From assembly GCA_016713125.1 (NCBI GenBank), contig JADJPT010000016.1, forward strand, positions 41,258 to 105,257: a stretch of DNA of 64,000 nt, written 5' to 3'. Each line of letters begins with the position of its first letter. Position 1 is the stretch's first letter. Shown one piece after another: positions 1 through 8,816 of this stretch. The notes under the pieces are model-generated. The model worked only from the letters and a program-made list of their open reading frames with translations, did no database searches and was not told the DNA's origin. A program made the position numbers and the translations under genes. This DNA comes from Betaproteobacteria bacterium (GTDB lineage: Bacteria > Pseudomonadota > Gammaproteobacteria > Burkholderiales > SG8-39).

Positions 1-720
1 ATCGCGGCGCCGAAGGTGTCGGTGCGCACACATGTTCCGTGGTACGTACGCTGGTTCGCACTGGCGGTTCTGCTGGCCTTTTCGGCCGCACTGGCGGCGT
101 GGATGTACGACGCCGGCCGACGTTTTGCAGGGTTTGATCGCAGCGAAGTCGAAGACGAACTCGTCAGCCTGCGTCAGGAGATCGGCACCTCCAGGGCCGA
201 GCTCAAGCGCCTGCAGGCGATCGCCGATGCGGCCGACTCCCGGATGTCGATCGAACGCGCCGCGCAGTCCAAGCTGGCCGAGCAGATCCGCACGCTGGAG
301 CAGGACAACGCGAGGTTGCGCGAGGACCTGGCAATATTCGAGAATGTGCTGACATCGGATGCGCGCAATGCGCAAGCACTCACTGTCCAGCGATTCAAGG
401 TCGTGCCTGAGCCGGTACCGGGGGAGTTCCGTTACCAGCTGGTATTGCTGGCCGGGGCGCGCAAGGATCGCAGCCCCTTTCAGGGGCGTGTGGAACTCCT
501 GATCACGGTACAGGAGGGCGGGCGCAATGCTATGATCGTTCTGCCTGATCGTGGTGAAGCGGAGTCGCCCGCGTTCCGTCTGGGTTTCAGGCATTTTCAG
601 CGCCTTGATGGCAGGTTCCGTGTCAATCCCTCGGCCAGGCTGGTTTCTGTTCAGGCCAGGGTGTTCGAATCCGGTTCCCCCCAGGCCAAGGCAACGCAAA
701 GCGCAACGATAGGCCCGTGA
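1..720 (+). CDS. DUF6776-type membrane-anchored coiled-coil protein (5' end cut by window edge)
   Basis: The reading frame is open to the first base, so the true start may lie upstream; the first in-window start codon is GTG at 16, giving 234 residues. From that GTG, residues 9-32 form one membrane segment after a short basic N-terminus. Residues about 45-115 are a heptad-like coiled coil, and a beta-rich C-terminal half of about 110 residues probably faces the periplasm. I place it in the DUF6776 group because such proteins sit directly before a bactofilin and erpA in Burkholderiales; the function is unknown. It lies 25 bases before the bactofilin gene, which suggests a shared envelope or cytoskeletal role. 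The family name rests on memory of gene order and general architecture, not on a search. Confidence 0.7.
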   Translation: MAAPKVSVRTHVPWYVRWFALAVLLAFSAALAAWMYDAGRRFAGFDRSEVEDELVSLRQEIGTSRAELKRLQAIADAADSRMSIERAAQSKLAEQIRTLEQDNARLREDLAIFENVLTSDARNAQALTVQRFKVVPEPVPGEFRYQLVLLAGARKDRSPFQGRVELLITVQEGGRNAMIVLPDRGEAESPAFRLGFRHFQRLDGRFRVNPSARLVSVQARVFESGSPQAKATQSATIGP

Positions 721-745
721 GGCGGCTCTCGTCCCGGAGGTTTTC

Positions 746-1151
746 ATGTTCGGCAAATCCAGCAAGCCCCAGAATCGCATCGACAGTCTGATCGGCGCCA
801 CCACCCGCATCGAGGGCAACGTCCTGTTCAGCGGCGGCTTGCGCGTGGATGGCATGGTCCGCGGCAACGTCAGCGCGCTGCCCGACCAGCCCGGCACCCT
901 GGTGCTCTCCGAGCACGCGCGCATCGACGGCGAGGTGCAGGTGGCTCACCTGGTCGTCAATGGCACCATCAATGGGCCCGTGCACGCGATGGAATCCTGG
1001 AACTGCGCAGGCGGGCGCGCGGGTCAAAGGCGATGTGCACTACAAGAGCATAGAAATGCAGCAGGGTGCCGTGGTCGAGGGGCGCCTGGTGCATTACGAC
1101 GGAGCCGCTGAGATCAAATCCGTCGAACTCAAGCTTGCTTCGGGCGGCTGA
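746..1151 (+). CDS. Bactofilin (polymer-forming cytoskeletal protein), frameshifted
   Basis: Bactofilins are small beta-helical proteins that polymerise without nucleotide and scaffold cell-wall or morphogenetic enzymes. The N-terminal 80 residues read normally from ATG 746: a flexible tail, then the repeating hydrophobic/glycine ladder of the bactofilin domain (IEGNVLFSGGLRVDGMVRG). After about base 990 the frame slips, and the rest of the domain (GARVKGDVHYKSIEMQQGAV) continues in another frame to the TGA at 1149-1151. The shift is net +1, or a two-base loss, inside 990-1015. Both halves match one domain of the expected length of about 135 residues, so I read this as one gene with an indel, probably a sequence error. 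It sits between the DUF6776-type gene and erpA. Confidence 0.8.
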
Positions 1152-1234
1152 GGGTCGGATTAACCCGCGTTGACCACATGGAAAACGCGGACGGATAATC
1201 CCGACTGTCGAACACAGGAATTACGGAGCAAGTC

Positions 1235-1585
1235 ATGAACGCAATCACCGAAATGCCCGCGCCTCTGGTCTTCACGGACAATGCGGCCGGCAAGGTCAAG
1301 CAGCTGATAGAAGAAGAGGGCAACAACGATCTGAAGCTGCGCGTCTTCGTGAGCGGCGGCGGTTGCTCGGGGTTCCAGTACGGATTCACGTTCGACGAGG
1401 TCAAGAACGAGGACGACACCGTGATGGAAAAGGACGGCGTGACCCTGCTGATCGATCCGATGAGCTACCAGTACCTGATCGGTGCGGAGATCGACTACCA
1501 GGAGAACCTGGAAGGGTCGCAGTTCGTGATCAAGAACCCCAACGCAACCACCACCTGCGGTTGCGGTTCGTCGTTCTCGGTCTGA
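1235..1585 (+). CDS. erpA: Iron-sulfur cluster insertion protein ErpA
   Basis: A-type Fe-S carrier of 116 residues that accepts clusters from the ISC/SUF machinery and delivers them to target apoproteins in the cytosol. The three cluster-ligating cysteines are present: Cys44 in GGGCSGFQYG and Cys108/Cys110 in the C-terminal TTCGCGSSF motif. The length is that of the ErpA/IscA family. The acidic FTFDEVKNEDD stretch and the YQENLEGSQFVIKNPN segment are typical of ErpA rather than IscA. The start is ATG 1235, preceded by a TTACGGAG Shine-Dalgarno-like sequence. A rho-independent terminator follows before the convergent anmK. The assignment is secure. Confidence 0.97.
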   Translation: MNAITEMPAPLVFTDNAAGKVKQLIEEEGNNDLKLRVFVSGGGCSGFQYGFTFDEVKNEDDTVMEKDGVTLLIDPMSYQYLIGAEIDYQENLEGSQFVIKNPNATTTCGCGSSFSV

Positions 1586-1615
1586 TCGCCTAGACCTGGG
1601 AAAGGTTTTGCCCTG

Positions 1616-1636
1616 AGGGCCCGCGAGGGCCCTTTT
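1616..1636. terminator. Bidirectional rho-independent terminator between erpA and anmK
   Basis: A 7-bp stem (AGGGCCC at 1616-1622 with GGGCCCT at 1627-1633, loop GCGA) is followed by a T run at 1633-1636. It lies 31 bases after the erpA stop and 33 bases beyond the anmK stop on the other strand, so it can end both convergent transcripts. Confidence 0.75.
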
Positions 1637-1668
1637 CATTTGCGGCCCGACTCCGGCCTGGGGCCGAT

Positions 1669-2760
1669 TCAGGCGCGATGGATGGCGCCGAGGATGCGCG
1701 GCCCCCGCGCTCCGGTGACTGCGGGCAGATTGCCCGGCAGCCCGAGTACCGCCTGGCGCGCCAGCCATGCGAATGCGGCGGCCTCCACGCAGTCCGGATT
1801 CACGCCCAGCATGGCACTGCTTTGCACGCCGCATGCGGGCAGACGATCCACCAGCCCTTGCATGAGCCCGGTGTTCAGGGCGCCGCCGCCGCAGACCACC
1901 ACGCTCTCGATGCGGGTGGGCGAAGTCTCGATGGCCCGGGCAATGCTCTCCACCGTCAGGTCGCGCAAACTGGCCTGCACGTCGGCGGGCACGGCGTTGG
2001 CTACCGGATGGCCGAGCAGCCAGTCGAGATTGAACAGCTCCCGCCCGGTGCTCTTGGGAGCTGCACGCGCGAAAAACGGCTCGGCCAGAAATCGCTCGAG
2101 CAGGCCGGGCACCGGGCGTCCGCTGGATGCCCAGGCACCGCCGGCATCGTAGGCCTGACCCAGGTGCCGGGACGCCCAGAGATCCATCAGGCCGTTGCCA
2201 GGGCCGGTGTCGAAGCCAAGTACCGGCGCTCCGGGCAGCAACAGGCTCACATTGGCGATTCCGCCGATATTGACCACGGCGCGCGCTTGACCTGAAACGC
2301 CGAAGATTGCGGCATGGAAAGCGGGCACCAGCGGCGCGCCCTGCCCTCCGGCGGCAATGTCCCGGCTGCGGAAATCGGCCACCACGTCGATGCCCGTGAG
2401 TTCGGCCAGCAGGGCGGCGTTGCCAATCTGCACGGTGTAACCCTGTTCCGGCCGATGGCGTATGGTCTGGCCGTGGCAGCCGATGGCGCGCACGGACCCG
2501 GCCGGGCGGCCGGTGAGGCAACGCTCCACCGCCAGCGCGTAGATTCGGGACAGGACGTTGGCCTGTCGCGCGGCGCGCTCGGTTTCGTCAGGGCCGGGCG
2601 CTGTCAGGGCAAGCAATTCGGCGCGTTGTGACGCCTCGAAGTCGAGGTGCGCGTGAGAAAGGATTCTGCACTGCCCGCCGCTGAAATCGGCAAGCACGGC
2701 GTCCACCCCGTCGAGGCTGGTACCCGACATCAGGCCGAGATAGAGATCCTCGCGGATCAC
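1669..2760 (-). CDS. anmK: Anhydro-N-acetylmuramic acid kinase
   Basis: Cytosolic sugar kinase of peptidoglycan recycling. It hydrolyses and phosphorylates 1,6-anhydro-MurNAc to MurNAc-6-phosphate. Motifs, numbered from GTG 2760: the phosphate-binding LGLMSGTSLDGVD at residues 8-20, GCHGQTIRH at 94-102, and FDTGPGNGLMD around 183-193 with the catalytic-base aspartate at 184. The length of 363 residues matches the family. The open frame reaches further upstream into the M23 peptidase gene, but the GTG at 2760, 22 bases after that gene's stop, gives the conserved N-terminus. Transcription follows the M23 peptidase gene on the same strand, so two cell-wall genes form one unit. Confidence 0.93.
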   Translation of the reverse strand: MIREDLYLGLMSGTSLDGVDAVLADFSGGQCRILSHAHLDFEASQRAELLALTAPGPDETERAARQANVLSRIYALAVERCLTGRPAGSVRAIGCHGQTIRHRPEQGYTVQIGNAALLAELTGIDVVADFRSRDIAAGGQGAPLVPAFHAAIFGVSGQARAVVNIGGIANVSLLLPGAPVLGFDTGPGNGLMDLWASRHLGQAYDAGGAWASSGRPVPGLLERFLAEPFFARAAPKSTGRELFNLDWLLGHPVANAVPADVQASLRDLTVESIARAIETSPTRIESVVVCGGGALNTGLMQGLVDRLPACGVQSSAMLGVNPDCVEAAAFAWLARQAVLGLPGNLPAVTGARGPRILGAIHRA

Positions 2761-2782
2761 GGCGGGCCCGGCGACTGCTCGA

Positions 2783-4060
2783 TTACTCGAGCGCAGCCAG
2801 ATTGGTTGTGGCGAGGAGATCGAGTTGCGCGGCGAGCGGTGCAGCCAAGGCGCGGAACGCGGCCAGCTCCTGCGCGCCGAGCGGCTCGGCCGCCGGCAGC
2901 ACGACGGCCAGAGGGTTGCGTGGCTCACCGGCGACCCTGAACTCGTAGTGCAGGTGCGGGCCGGTCGCCCAGCCGGTCTGGCCGACGAAGCCGATCACGT
3001 CGCCTTGTGAGACTCGCGCGCCCTTGCGCAGACCGGGCGCAAAGGCGCTCAGGTGGGCATAGGCGGTGGAGAACTGCCCCTGATGCTTGATGACCACCAT
3101 GTTGCCGTAGCCTCCCTGGCGTGCGGCGAAATCCACCGTGCCATCGCTGACTGCACGTACACGCGTGCCGGTCGGCGCGGCGTAGTCGACGCCGCGATGT
3201 GCCCGCCACTGCTGCATGATTGGATGCATGCGCAGTCCGAAGCCCGAGGAGACACGCGAGAACTCCAGCGGGGAACGCAGAAAGGCTTTGCGCAGATTCT
3301 TGCCATCAGGCGCGTAGTAGCCGCCCTTGCCGTCGGCGCCGGAGTGCCAGACGGCACGGAACGACTTGCCGGCGTTGACGAACTCCGCCGCCAGCACGCG
3401 GCCGGCACGTGCGGCACGTCCGTCCAGATACAGCATCTCGTAGACCACCGAGAAGCGGTCGTTCTTGCGCAGGTCGCGGTGGAAATCGATGTCTCCGCCG
3501 AAGATCTCCGCCATCTGTATCGCCACGCTGTCGGGCAGACCGGCGGCATCGGCCGCGGCAAACAGCGAACTGCGGATCGTCCCCGACTTGAGCGTCGTGT
3601 GCGCCTCGAACCGGGCGCGCGACTCGGTCGATGCGAATCCTTCGCCCTCGCGGGTCAGCGTGACGATGCTGTCCTTGCCGGAAACGTAGCTCAGCGACAG
3701 CAGCGCGCCTTCCGCGGAAACCTCGGCCGTCACCGACATTCCGGCGCGCAGACTGCGCAGCGGGGCGGTGCGCGAGCGCAGCAGCGACTGAATATCGTCA
3801 CTGTTCACGCCCAGACGGGAGAGCAGTCCCGCCGGCGTGTCGCCGCGCAGGAAGCGATCCTCGCGCACGAACAAAGCCGGCGCAGGCACCAGAGTCGCTT
3901 CGACATCGATGCTCAGCGGCTCCACCGTCGCGGTGCCGGGCAGCAGCAACTCGCCGTCCTGCGCGGTACCGAAGGCCGCCACCACGCCGAACGCAGGCAG
4001 GGCGAGCAAGATCCCCAGGCGGGCAAATCTCAACGGTGAGTGCAGGAAATCCTTGGGCAC
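2783..4060 (-). CDS. M23 family murein DD-endopeptidase, membrane anchored
   Basis: Zinc metallopeptidase that cleaves peptidoglycan cross-links in the periplasm, of the MepM/LytM type. Numbered from GTG 4060 (425 residues): a membrane segment at about 12-33, an OapA/LysM-like region at about 65-120 beginning DRFLRGDTPAGLL, and the M23 LytM domain at about 270-390. The zinc ligands are visible: His288 and Asp292 in HRGVDYAAPTG and His371 in GPHLHYEF, with His336 in AYAHLS. The frame extends further upstream, but those starts overlap the divergent tyrS; GTG 4060 gives the best signal-anchor. An AT-rich stretch at 4077-4096 between this gene and tyrS probably carries the divergent promoters. 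It is followed by anmK. Confidence 0.9.
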   Translation of the reverse strand: MPKDFLHSPLRFARLGILLALPAFGVVAAFGTAQDGELLLPGTATVEPLSIDVEATLVPAPALFVREDRFLRGDTPAGLLSRLGVNSDDIQSLLRSRTAPLRSLRAGMSVTAEVSAEGALLSLSYVSGKDSIVTLTREGEGFASTESRARFEAHTTLKSGTIRSSLFAAADAAGLPDSVAIQMAEIFGGDIDFHRDLRKNDRFSVVYEMLYLDGRAARAGRVLAAEFVNAGKSFRAVWHSGADGKGGYYAPDGKNLRKAFLRSPLEFSRVSSGFGLRMHPIMQQWRAHRGVDYAAPTGTRVRAVSDGTVDFAARQGGYGNMVVIKHQGQFSTAYAHLSAFAPGLRKGARVSQGDVIGFVGQTGWATGPHLHYEFRVAGEPRNPLAVVLPAAEPLGAQELAAFRALAAPLAAQLDLLATTNLAALE

Positions 4061-4191
4061 AGTTCGGCTATCGGCTAAAATTCGTTTTTTATCATATGCC
4101 TGCCGAACTCTCCTCACGGCGGACCGCGCGAGTGTAGCAGACTTCGCCGGGCAGCCAAACCCGGAGCGCCTTGCCGGCGCGCAACGAGAAC

Positions 4192-5391
4192 ATGGTTCCA
4201 ATCGCGGAAGCACTAGAGATCATCAAACGCGGCGCCGAAGAGCTGCTGGTCGAGGAGGAACTGGTCGGCAAGCTGAAGACCGGGCGCCGCCTGAACATCA
4301 AGCTGGGCATGGATCCCACGGCCCCCGATCTGCACCTGGGCCATACCGTGGTGATCAACAAGCTGCGGCATTTCCAGGACCTGGGCCACCAAGTGCAGTT
4401 CCTGATCGGCGACTTCACCGGCATGATCGGCGATCCGACCGGGAAGAACCAGACGCGCCCGCCTCTGACCCGGGAGCAGATCCAGGAGAACGCCCGCACC
4501 TACCAGAAGCAGGTGTTCAAGATCCTCGACCCCGAGAAGACCGAGATCATGTTCAACTCGACCTGGTCGGACAAGCTGGGCGCCGAGGGGATGATCCGGC
4601 TGTGCTCGCGATACACCGTGGCGCGCATCCTCGAGCGCGATGATTTCTCCAAACGCTACAAGGCCGGACAGCCGGTGGCGATGCACGAGCTGCTCTACCC
4701 GCTGATGCAGGGCTACGACTCGGTTGCCATGCGCAGCGACGTGGAGCTCGGCGGCACCGACCAGAAGTTCAACCTGCTGGTGGGCCGCGAACTGCAGAAG
4801 GACTGGGGCCAGGAACCGCAGTGCATCCTGACCACCCCGCTGCTCGAGGGACTGGACGGGGTGCAGAAGATGTCCAAGTCGCTGGGCAACTACGTGGGCA
4901 TAGACGAGCCACCCGACGAGATCTTCGGCAAGCTGATGTCGGTCTCCGACGACCTGATGTGGCGCTACTTCGAGTTGCTGTCTTTCCGCGCCCTGGGCGA
5001 GGTCAAGGCCTGGAGGCGCGAAGTCGCCGAGGGCCGCAATCCGCGCGACATCAAGGTCGCTCTCGCCCAGGAGATCGTGGCGCGCTTTCACGGCGAGCCC
5101 GCGGCGGTGGCCGCGCTTGCCGGGTTCGAGTCGCGCTTTCGGCACGGGGCACTGCCGGAGAACATTCCCGAGCTGACCCTGCACTGTGCCGATGACGGCA
5201 TGGTCGTGATGCAGGTGCTCAAGCAGGCCAGTCTGACGCCCAGCACCTCGGAAGCCTTGCGCATGATCGAGCAGGGCGGCGTGCGACTGGACGGAGAGAA
5301 GCTCTCCGACAAGGCGCTGAAGCTGGCCAGGGGTGGCACCTTCGTGGTGCAGGTCGGCAAGCGCAAGTTCGCCAGGGTGACGCTGGTCTGA
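4192..5391 (+). CDS. tyrS: Tyrosyl-tRNA synthetase
   Basis: Class I aminoacyl-tRNA synthetase that charges tRNA-Tyr. It has 399 residues from ATG 4192; a TTG at 4171 in the same frame is less likely. Motifs: the HIGH equivalent HLGH at 48-51, the tyrosine-recognition stretch FLIGDFTGMIGDPTGK, LGGTDQKFN, the KMSKS loop at 226-230, and a C-terminal S4 RNA-binding domain from about residue 335 (SEALRMIEQGGVRLDGEKL). The HLGH and IGDPTGK features match the TyrRS group common in proteobacteria. It is divergent from the M23 peptidase gene. The assignment is secure. Confidence 0.97.
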   Translation: MVPIAEALEIIKRGAEELLVEEELVGKLKTGRRLNIKLGMDPTAPDLHLGHTVVINKLRHFQDLGHQVQFLIGDFTGMIGDPTGKNQTRPPLTREQIQENARTYQKQVFKILDPEKTEIMFNSTWSDKLGAEGMIRLCSRYTVARILERDDFSKRYKAGQPVAMHELLYPLMQGYDSVAMRSDVELGGTDQKFNLLVGRELQKDWGQEPQCILTTPLLEGLDGVQKMSKSLGNYVGIDEPPDEIFGKLMSVSDDLMWRYFELLSFRALGEVKAWRREVAEGRNPRDIKVALAQEIVARFHGEPAAVAALAGFESRFRHGALPENIPELTLHCADDGMVVMQVLKQASLTPSTSEALRMIEQGGVRLDGEKLSDKALKLARGGTFVVQVGKRKFARVTLV

Positions 5392-5463
5392 TTCCGCGGC
5401 GGTTCCCGGGCTGGCGGCGGACGCTCCTGATCGCATGTCCGGCGTGCATGGTGAAACGCTGCG

Positions 5464-5491
5464 TTGACAGGCCGCTGCGCACGCGTAGCAT
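5464..5491 (+). promoter_or_regulatory. Promoter of the first TRAP binding-protein gene
   Basis: A perfect -35 hexamer TTGACA (5464-5469) is separated by 16 bases from a TAGCAT -10 hexamer (5486-5491), 31 bases before the ATG. A near-identical arrangement precedes the second binding-protein gene at 6742-6771, supporting both as sigma-70 promoters. Confidence 0.65.
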
Positions 5492-5521
5492 CTGTCGAAC
5501 CAACCCTTCGAGGAGAAGATG

Positions 5522-6676
5522 ATGCTGTCGCACAAGAACACGATCAGGGCGCTCGCTCTGGCGCTGGCCGCCGGGCTCGGCTGCGCCGCGCATGCGCAAC
5601 AGGCGGCACCCGCCGGCGCAAAAGTGCTCAAGATGCAGTCCAGCTGGCCCGCGAGTTCGGCTGCGCAGGATCATTTCAAGCTGATCGCCGAGCGCGTCGA
5701 CAAGCTCACGGGCGGGCAGCTCAAGATCGAAGCGCTCGCCGCAGGCCAGGTGGTGCCGCCCTTCGAGATCCTCGACGCGGCCTCCAAAAAGGTCATCGAC
5801 GGCGGCCATTCGATCTCGTACTACTGGGTCGGCAAGAACAAGGCCGCGGTGCTGTTCGCGGGCCCGCCCGGCGGGCCGTTCGGCATGGATCACACGGATT
5901 ATCTTGGCTGGATGTGGGAGGGCGGCGGCCAGGAGCTGTGGAACGAGCTCTACCAGAATGTGATGAAGCTGAATCTGGTGGTGATGCCGGCGCACCCGAC
6001 CAGCCCGCAGGCCTTCGGCTGGTTCAAGCGGCCGATCAAGAGCCTGGCCGACTTCAAGAGCATGAAGTGTCGGCAGACCGGGATCAACGCCGAAGTGTTC
6101 ACGCGCATGGGCATGCAGACCATCAACATGCCGGGCGGCGAGATCATCCCGGCGGCGCAGCGCGGCGTGATCGATTGCGCCGAATGGGTCGGCGGCATCG
6201 AAGACCTGCGCCTGGGCCTGCACAACGTCTGGAAGTACCACTACACCCCGGGCGTGCACGAGAACAACACCATCGGCGAGTTCTTCATCAACACAGACGT
6301 GTGGAAGGCGCTCACCCCGGTGCAGCAGGAGATCATGCGTTCGGCCAACCGCGACGCCTTCGTTTCCTGGTCGGCGCGCTACCAGAAGCAGAATGCCGAT
6401 GCGCTCAAGGAACTCCAGGAAAAGCATGGTGTGCGAGTGCTGCGCACCCCGCCGGAGATCCTCAGCGCCTACCTCAAGGCCTGGGAAGGGCTGGCGGCAG
6501 AGGAGGCGGGCAAGAACCCCTTCTTCAAGAAGGTGTGGGACTCGCAGCGTGCCTACGCTTCGGTGGTGGTGCCGGCCAAGCGATTCATGTACCCGCCGTA
6601 TTCCTATGTCGCCAATTACTACTGGCCGGAGAGCGCGGGCAAGGGCGCAGCCAAAGGCGGCGACAAGAAGAAGTAG
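5522..6676 (+). CDS. TRAP transporter substrate-binding protein, DctP/FcbT1-like (copy 1)
   Basis: Periplasmic receptor that captures an organic acid and presents it to the DctQM permease. There is a signal peptide at about residues 1-26 ending in AHA. The mature protein follows the mannitol/chloroaromatic (FcbT1-like) branch of TRAP receptors: LKMQSSWPAS at the N-terminus, FGMDHTDYLGWMWEGGGQEL in the middle and KCRQTGINAEVFTRMG, where the arginine is the likely carboxylate clamp. AGGAG at 5511-5515 is best spaced for ATG 5522; an ATG at 5519 is three bases away from it. It has its own promoter and a strong terminator, so it can be expressed apart from the second copy and the permeases. The substrate is unknown. 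Confidence 0.92.
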   Translation: MLSHKNTIRALALALAAGLGCAAHAQQAAPAGAKVLKMQSSWPASSAAQDHFKLIAERVDKLTGGQLKIEALAAGQVVPPFEILDAASKKVIDGGHSISYYWVGKNKAAVLFAGPPGGPFGMDHTDYLGWMWEGGGQELWNELYQNVMKLNLVVMPAHPTSPQAFGWFKRPIKSLADFKSMKCRQTGINAEVFTRMGMQTINMPGGEIIPAAQRGVIDCAEWVGGIEDLRLGLHNVWKYHYTPGVHENNTIGEFFINTDVWKALTPVQQEIMRSANRDAFVSWSARYQKQNADALKELQEKHGVRVLRTPPEILSAYLKAWEGLAAEEAGKNPFFKKVWDSQRAYASVVVPAKRFMYPPYSYVANYYWPESAGKGAAKGGDKKK

Positions 6677-6696
6677 CGTATTTCCTTGTGTCAGAG

Positions 6697-6724
6697 AGGG
6701 GCGGCTGCGGCCGCCCCTTTTTTT
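6697..6724 (+). terminator. Rho-independent terminator after TRAP binding protein 1
   Basis: A 9-bp stem (AGGGGCGGC at 6697-6705, GCCGCCCCT at 6710-6718) with a TGCG loop is followed by seven T residues. It separates the two binding-protein genes transcriptionally. Confidence 0.85.
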
Positions 6725-6741
6725 GTCCATCCCGGGCTGCG

Positions 6742-6771
6742 TTGACAGTCCAGCAACCCGACGCTTAACAT
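6742..6771 (+). promoter_or_regulatory. Promoter of the second TRAP binding-protein gene
   Basis: TTGACA at 6742-6747 and TAACAT at 6766-6771 are separated by 18 bases (TTAACA one base earlier gives 17). The layout copies that at 5464-5491, consistent with duplication of the gene together with its promoter. Confidence 0.6.
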
Positions 6772-6862
6772 CGGTCGCTCAAAGGCGGTGTGGACAGTCT
6801 CCCGGGGTGCGTGCCGGTCTGGATCCGCAAGCCGCCTTGAAAAACCCTAATCAGGAGACATC

Positions 6863-8019
6863 ATGCGCAGATTCAAGAACGGGCTGGCGCTGACGGCCGT
6901 CGCTACGGCCATGGCCTTCGCTTCGTCCGGATTCGCCCAGCAGGCCGCACCGGCGGCGTCCGGAGTCAAGAACCTCAAGATGCAGTCGACCTGGCCGGCG
7001 AGCAGCACGCTCCAGGAAAACTTCAAGATGTTCGCCGACAAGATGGACAAGCTGAGCGCCGGCCAGATCAAGATCGAGGCGATGGCCGCAGGTCAGGTCG
7101 TCCCGCCGTTCGAGATTCTCGACGCCACGTCCAAGAAGGTGATCGATGGCGGCCACGGCGTCTCCTACTACTGGATCGGCAAGCATCAGCGACCACGCTG
7201 TTCGCCTCCACGCCGGCCGGCCCCTTCGGCATGGATCACATGGATTTCCTCGGCTGGATGTACGAGGGCGGTGGTTGGGAGCTGTACAACGATCTTTATC
7301 AGAAGGAGATGAAGATCAACGTGGTGCCGTTCCCGATCCTGCCGTCCAGCCCGCAGGCCTTCGGCTGGTTCAAGCGCCCGATCAAGAACCTGGCCGACTT
7401 CAAGGGCATGAAATGCCGCCAGACCGGCATCGTGAACGAGATCTTCACGCGCATGGGCATGACCACCGTCAACCTGCCGGGCGGCGAGATCATCCCCGCC
7501 GCGCAGCGCGGCGTGATCGACTGCGCCGAGTGGGTCGCCGGCATCGAGGACCTGCGTCTGGGCCTGCACAACGTCTGGAAGTACCACTACACCCCGGGGA
7601 TGCACGAGCCCAGCGTGATCGGCGAGTTGTTCATCAACGGCGACGTGTGGAAGTCCTTCACGCCGCAGCAGCAGGAGATGACCAAGGCCGCGGTGAGCGA
7701 CACCTTCATCCGCTGGTGGGTTCGCTGGCAGAAGCAGAACGCCGATGCGCTCAAGGAGCTCCAGGAGAAGCATGGCGTCAAAGTGCTGCGCACGCCGCCT
7801 GACGTACTGACGGCGTTCCTGAAGACCTGGGACGTGATGGCCAAGGAAGAGGCCGAGAAGAACGCCTTCTTCAAGAAGGTCTGGGAGTCGCAGCGTGCCT
7901 ACGCTTCCGTCGTCGTGCCGGCCAAGCGCTACATGTCGCCGCCGTACTCGTTCGCCGCGAACCACTACTGGCCCGAGACCGCGGCAAAGGCCGCCAAGCC
8001 GGCCGCCGCGAAGAAGTAG
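6863..8019 (+). CDS. TRAP transporter substrate-binding protein, DctP/FcbT1-like (copy 2), frameshifted
   Basis: Paralogue of the preceding receptor, alignable over its whole length, with a signal peptide ending near residue 27 (SSGFAQQ) and the same FGMDHMDFLGWMYEGGG and KCRQTGIVNEIFTRMG motifs. The first 108 residues read from ATG 6863 (AGGAGA upstream). One base is then missing at about 7188, and the rest continues in the next frame to 8019. Restoring one C changes the local reading to KHPATTLFAS and yields 385 residues, about the length of copy 1. A sequence error is therefore likelier than a pseudogene. The two receptors differ at scattered positions, so they may serve different ligands through the shared DctQM. 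Confidence 0.87.
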
Positions 8020-8039
8020 TCTCACTGAAGGTGTCTGAC

Positions 8040-8071
8040 GAAGGGGGCGGGAAACCGCCCCCTTCGCTTTT
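8040..8071 (+). terminator. Rho-independent terminator after TRAP binding protein 2
   Basis: A perfect 11-bp stem (8040-8050 with 8055-8065) is closed by a GAAA tetraloop of the GNRA class and followed by GCTTTT. It is one of the strongest terminators in the window and isolates the receptor gene from dctQM. Confidence 0.88.
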
Positions 8072-8201
8072 GGGCGCGTACACGCCGCCTCGTCGGAGGG
8101 CGCCCTGAAGGAACCGATGCCCGAATCGGGTGCATGGCATCGGTGAGTCTGTCGTCCCGGTTGTTGTGCCGATGGCAAAGCTCCAGTGCGCGAGGCGCAC
8201 A

Positions 8202-8225
8202 GGATCGTGATCCATCTATTACAAT
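8202..8225 (+). promoter_or_regulatory. Putative dctQM promoter with embedded palindromic operator
   Basis: TACAAT at 8220-8225 is a good -10 hexamer 31 bases before the dctQ start. The palindrome GGATCGTGATCC (8202-8213) sits where the -10/-35 spacer would be, a location suited to a repressor. The -35 is poor, which is compatible with regulated expression. The 8072-8201 stretch holds nothing else I can name. Confidence 0.45.
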
Positions 8226-8255
8226 GCGCGCGTTTCCCCTAGAAAGGCTGATGCC

Positions 8256-8816
8256 ATGGCGGACAAGCTGGATTTTTCGCCCGTCTATTACCGGATCATC
8301 AAGAGCATAGACACGTTCACGGACTGGACCGGGCGGGCCATTGCCTGGTTGTGCGTGCCGCTCGCGCTGGTGGTGTTCTGGGAGGTGTTCTCCCGCTACG
8401 CGCTCAACACCCCCACCATCTGGGCCTACGACATGTCCTACATGCTGTACGGGGCGCTGTTCATGCTCGGCGCGCACTTCGCCCTGATGCGCGGCGCGCA
8501 CATCCGCACCGACATGCTGTGGGAGAAGTTCTCCGACCGCACCAAGGGCAAGATCGACTTCTACGCTTACATACTGATGTTCTTTCCCGGCATGATCCTG
8601 CTGTTCGGTGCCAGCATCGACGACGCCATCCACGCCTTCAATATCGGCGAGCGCTCCGAGCAGACCGCCTGGCGTCCGCTGCTCTGGCCCCTGAAGAGCG
8701 TGGTGCCGCTGACCGCCGCCCTGCTGATGATCCAGGGCGTATCCGAAATCCTGAAGAGCTGGTTCGCGATGCGCACCGGCCGCGAATTCGAGCACAAGGC
8801 CGGGGGGGAGGTATGA
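8256..8816 (+). CDS. TRAP transporter small permease DctQ
   Basis: Small integral membrane subunit that forms the permease with DctM and couples the periplasmic receptor to sodium-driven uptake. It has 186 residues with four predicted membrane spans (about 30-50, 62-82, 103-124 and 148-168), the usual DctQ plan. The family-typical FWEVFSRYALNTPTIWAYDM stretch follows the first span. AAAGG lies about 10 bases before the ATG. Its stop overlaps the dctM start by four bases (ATGA), showing translational coupling. The longer N-terminus and FcbT-like receptors place it in the mannitol/chloroaromatic branch. Confidence 0.93.
   Translation: MADKLDFSPVYYRIIKSIDTFTDWTGRAIAWLCVPLALVVFWEVFSRYALNTPTIWAYDMSYMLYGALFMLGAHFALMRGAHIRTDMLWEKFSDRTKGKIDFYAYILMFFPGMILLFGASIDDAIHAFNIGERSEQTAWRPLLWPLKSVVPLTAALLMIQGVSEILKSWFAMRTGREFEHKAGGEV

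Noticed and set aside
1616..1636. Riboswitch or attenuator upstream of anmK
   Set aside because: The hairpin sits at the 3' ends of two convergent genes, so it is a plain terminator.
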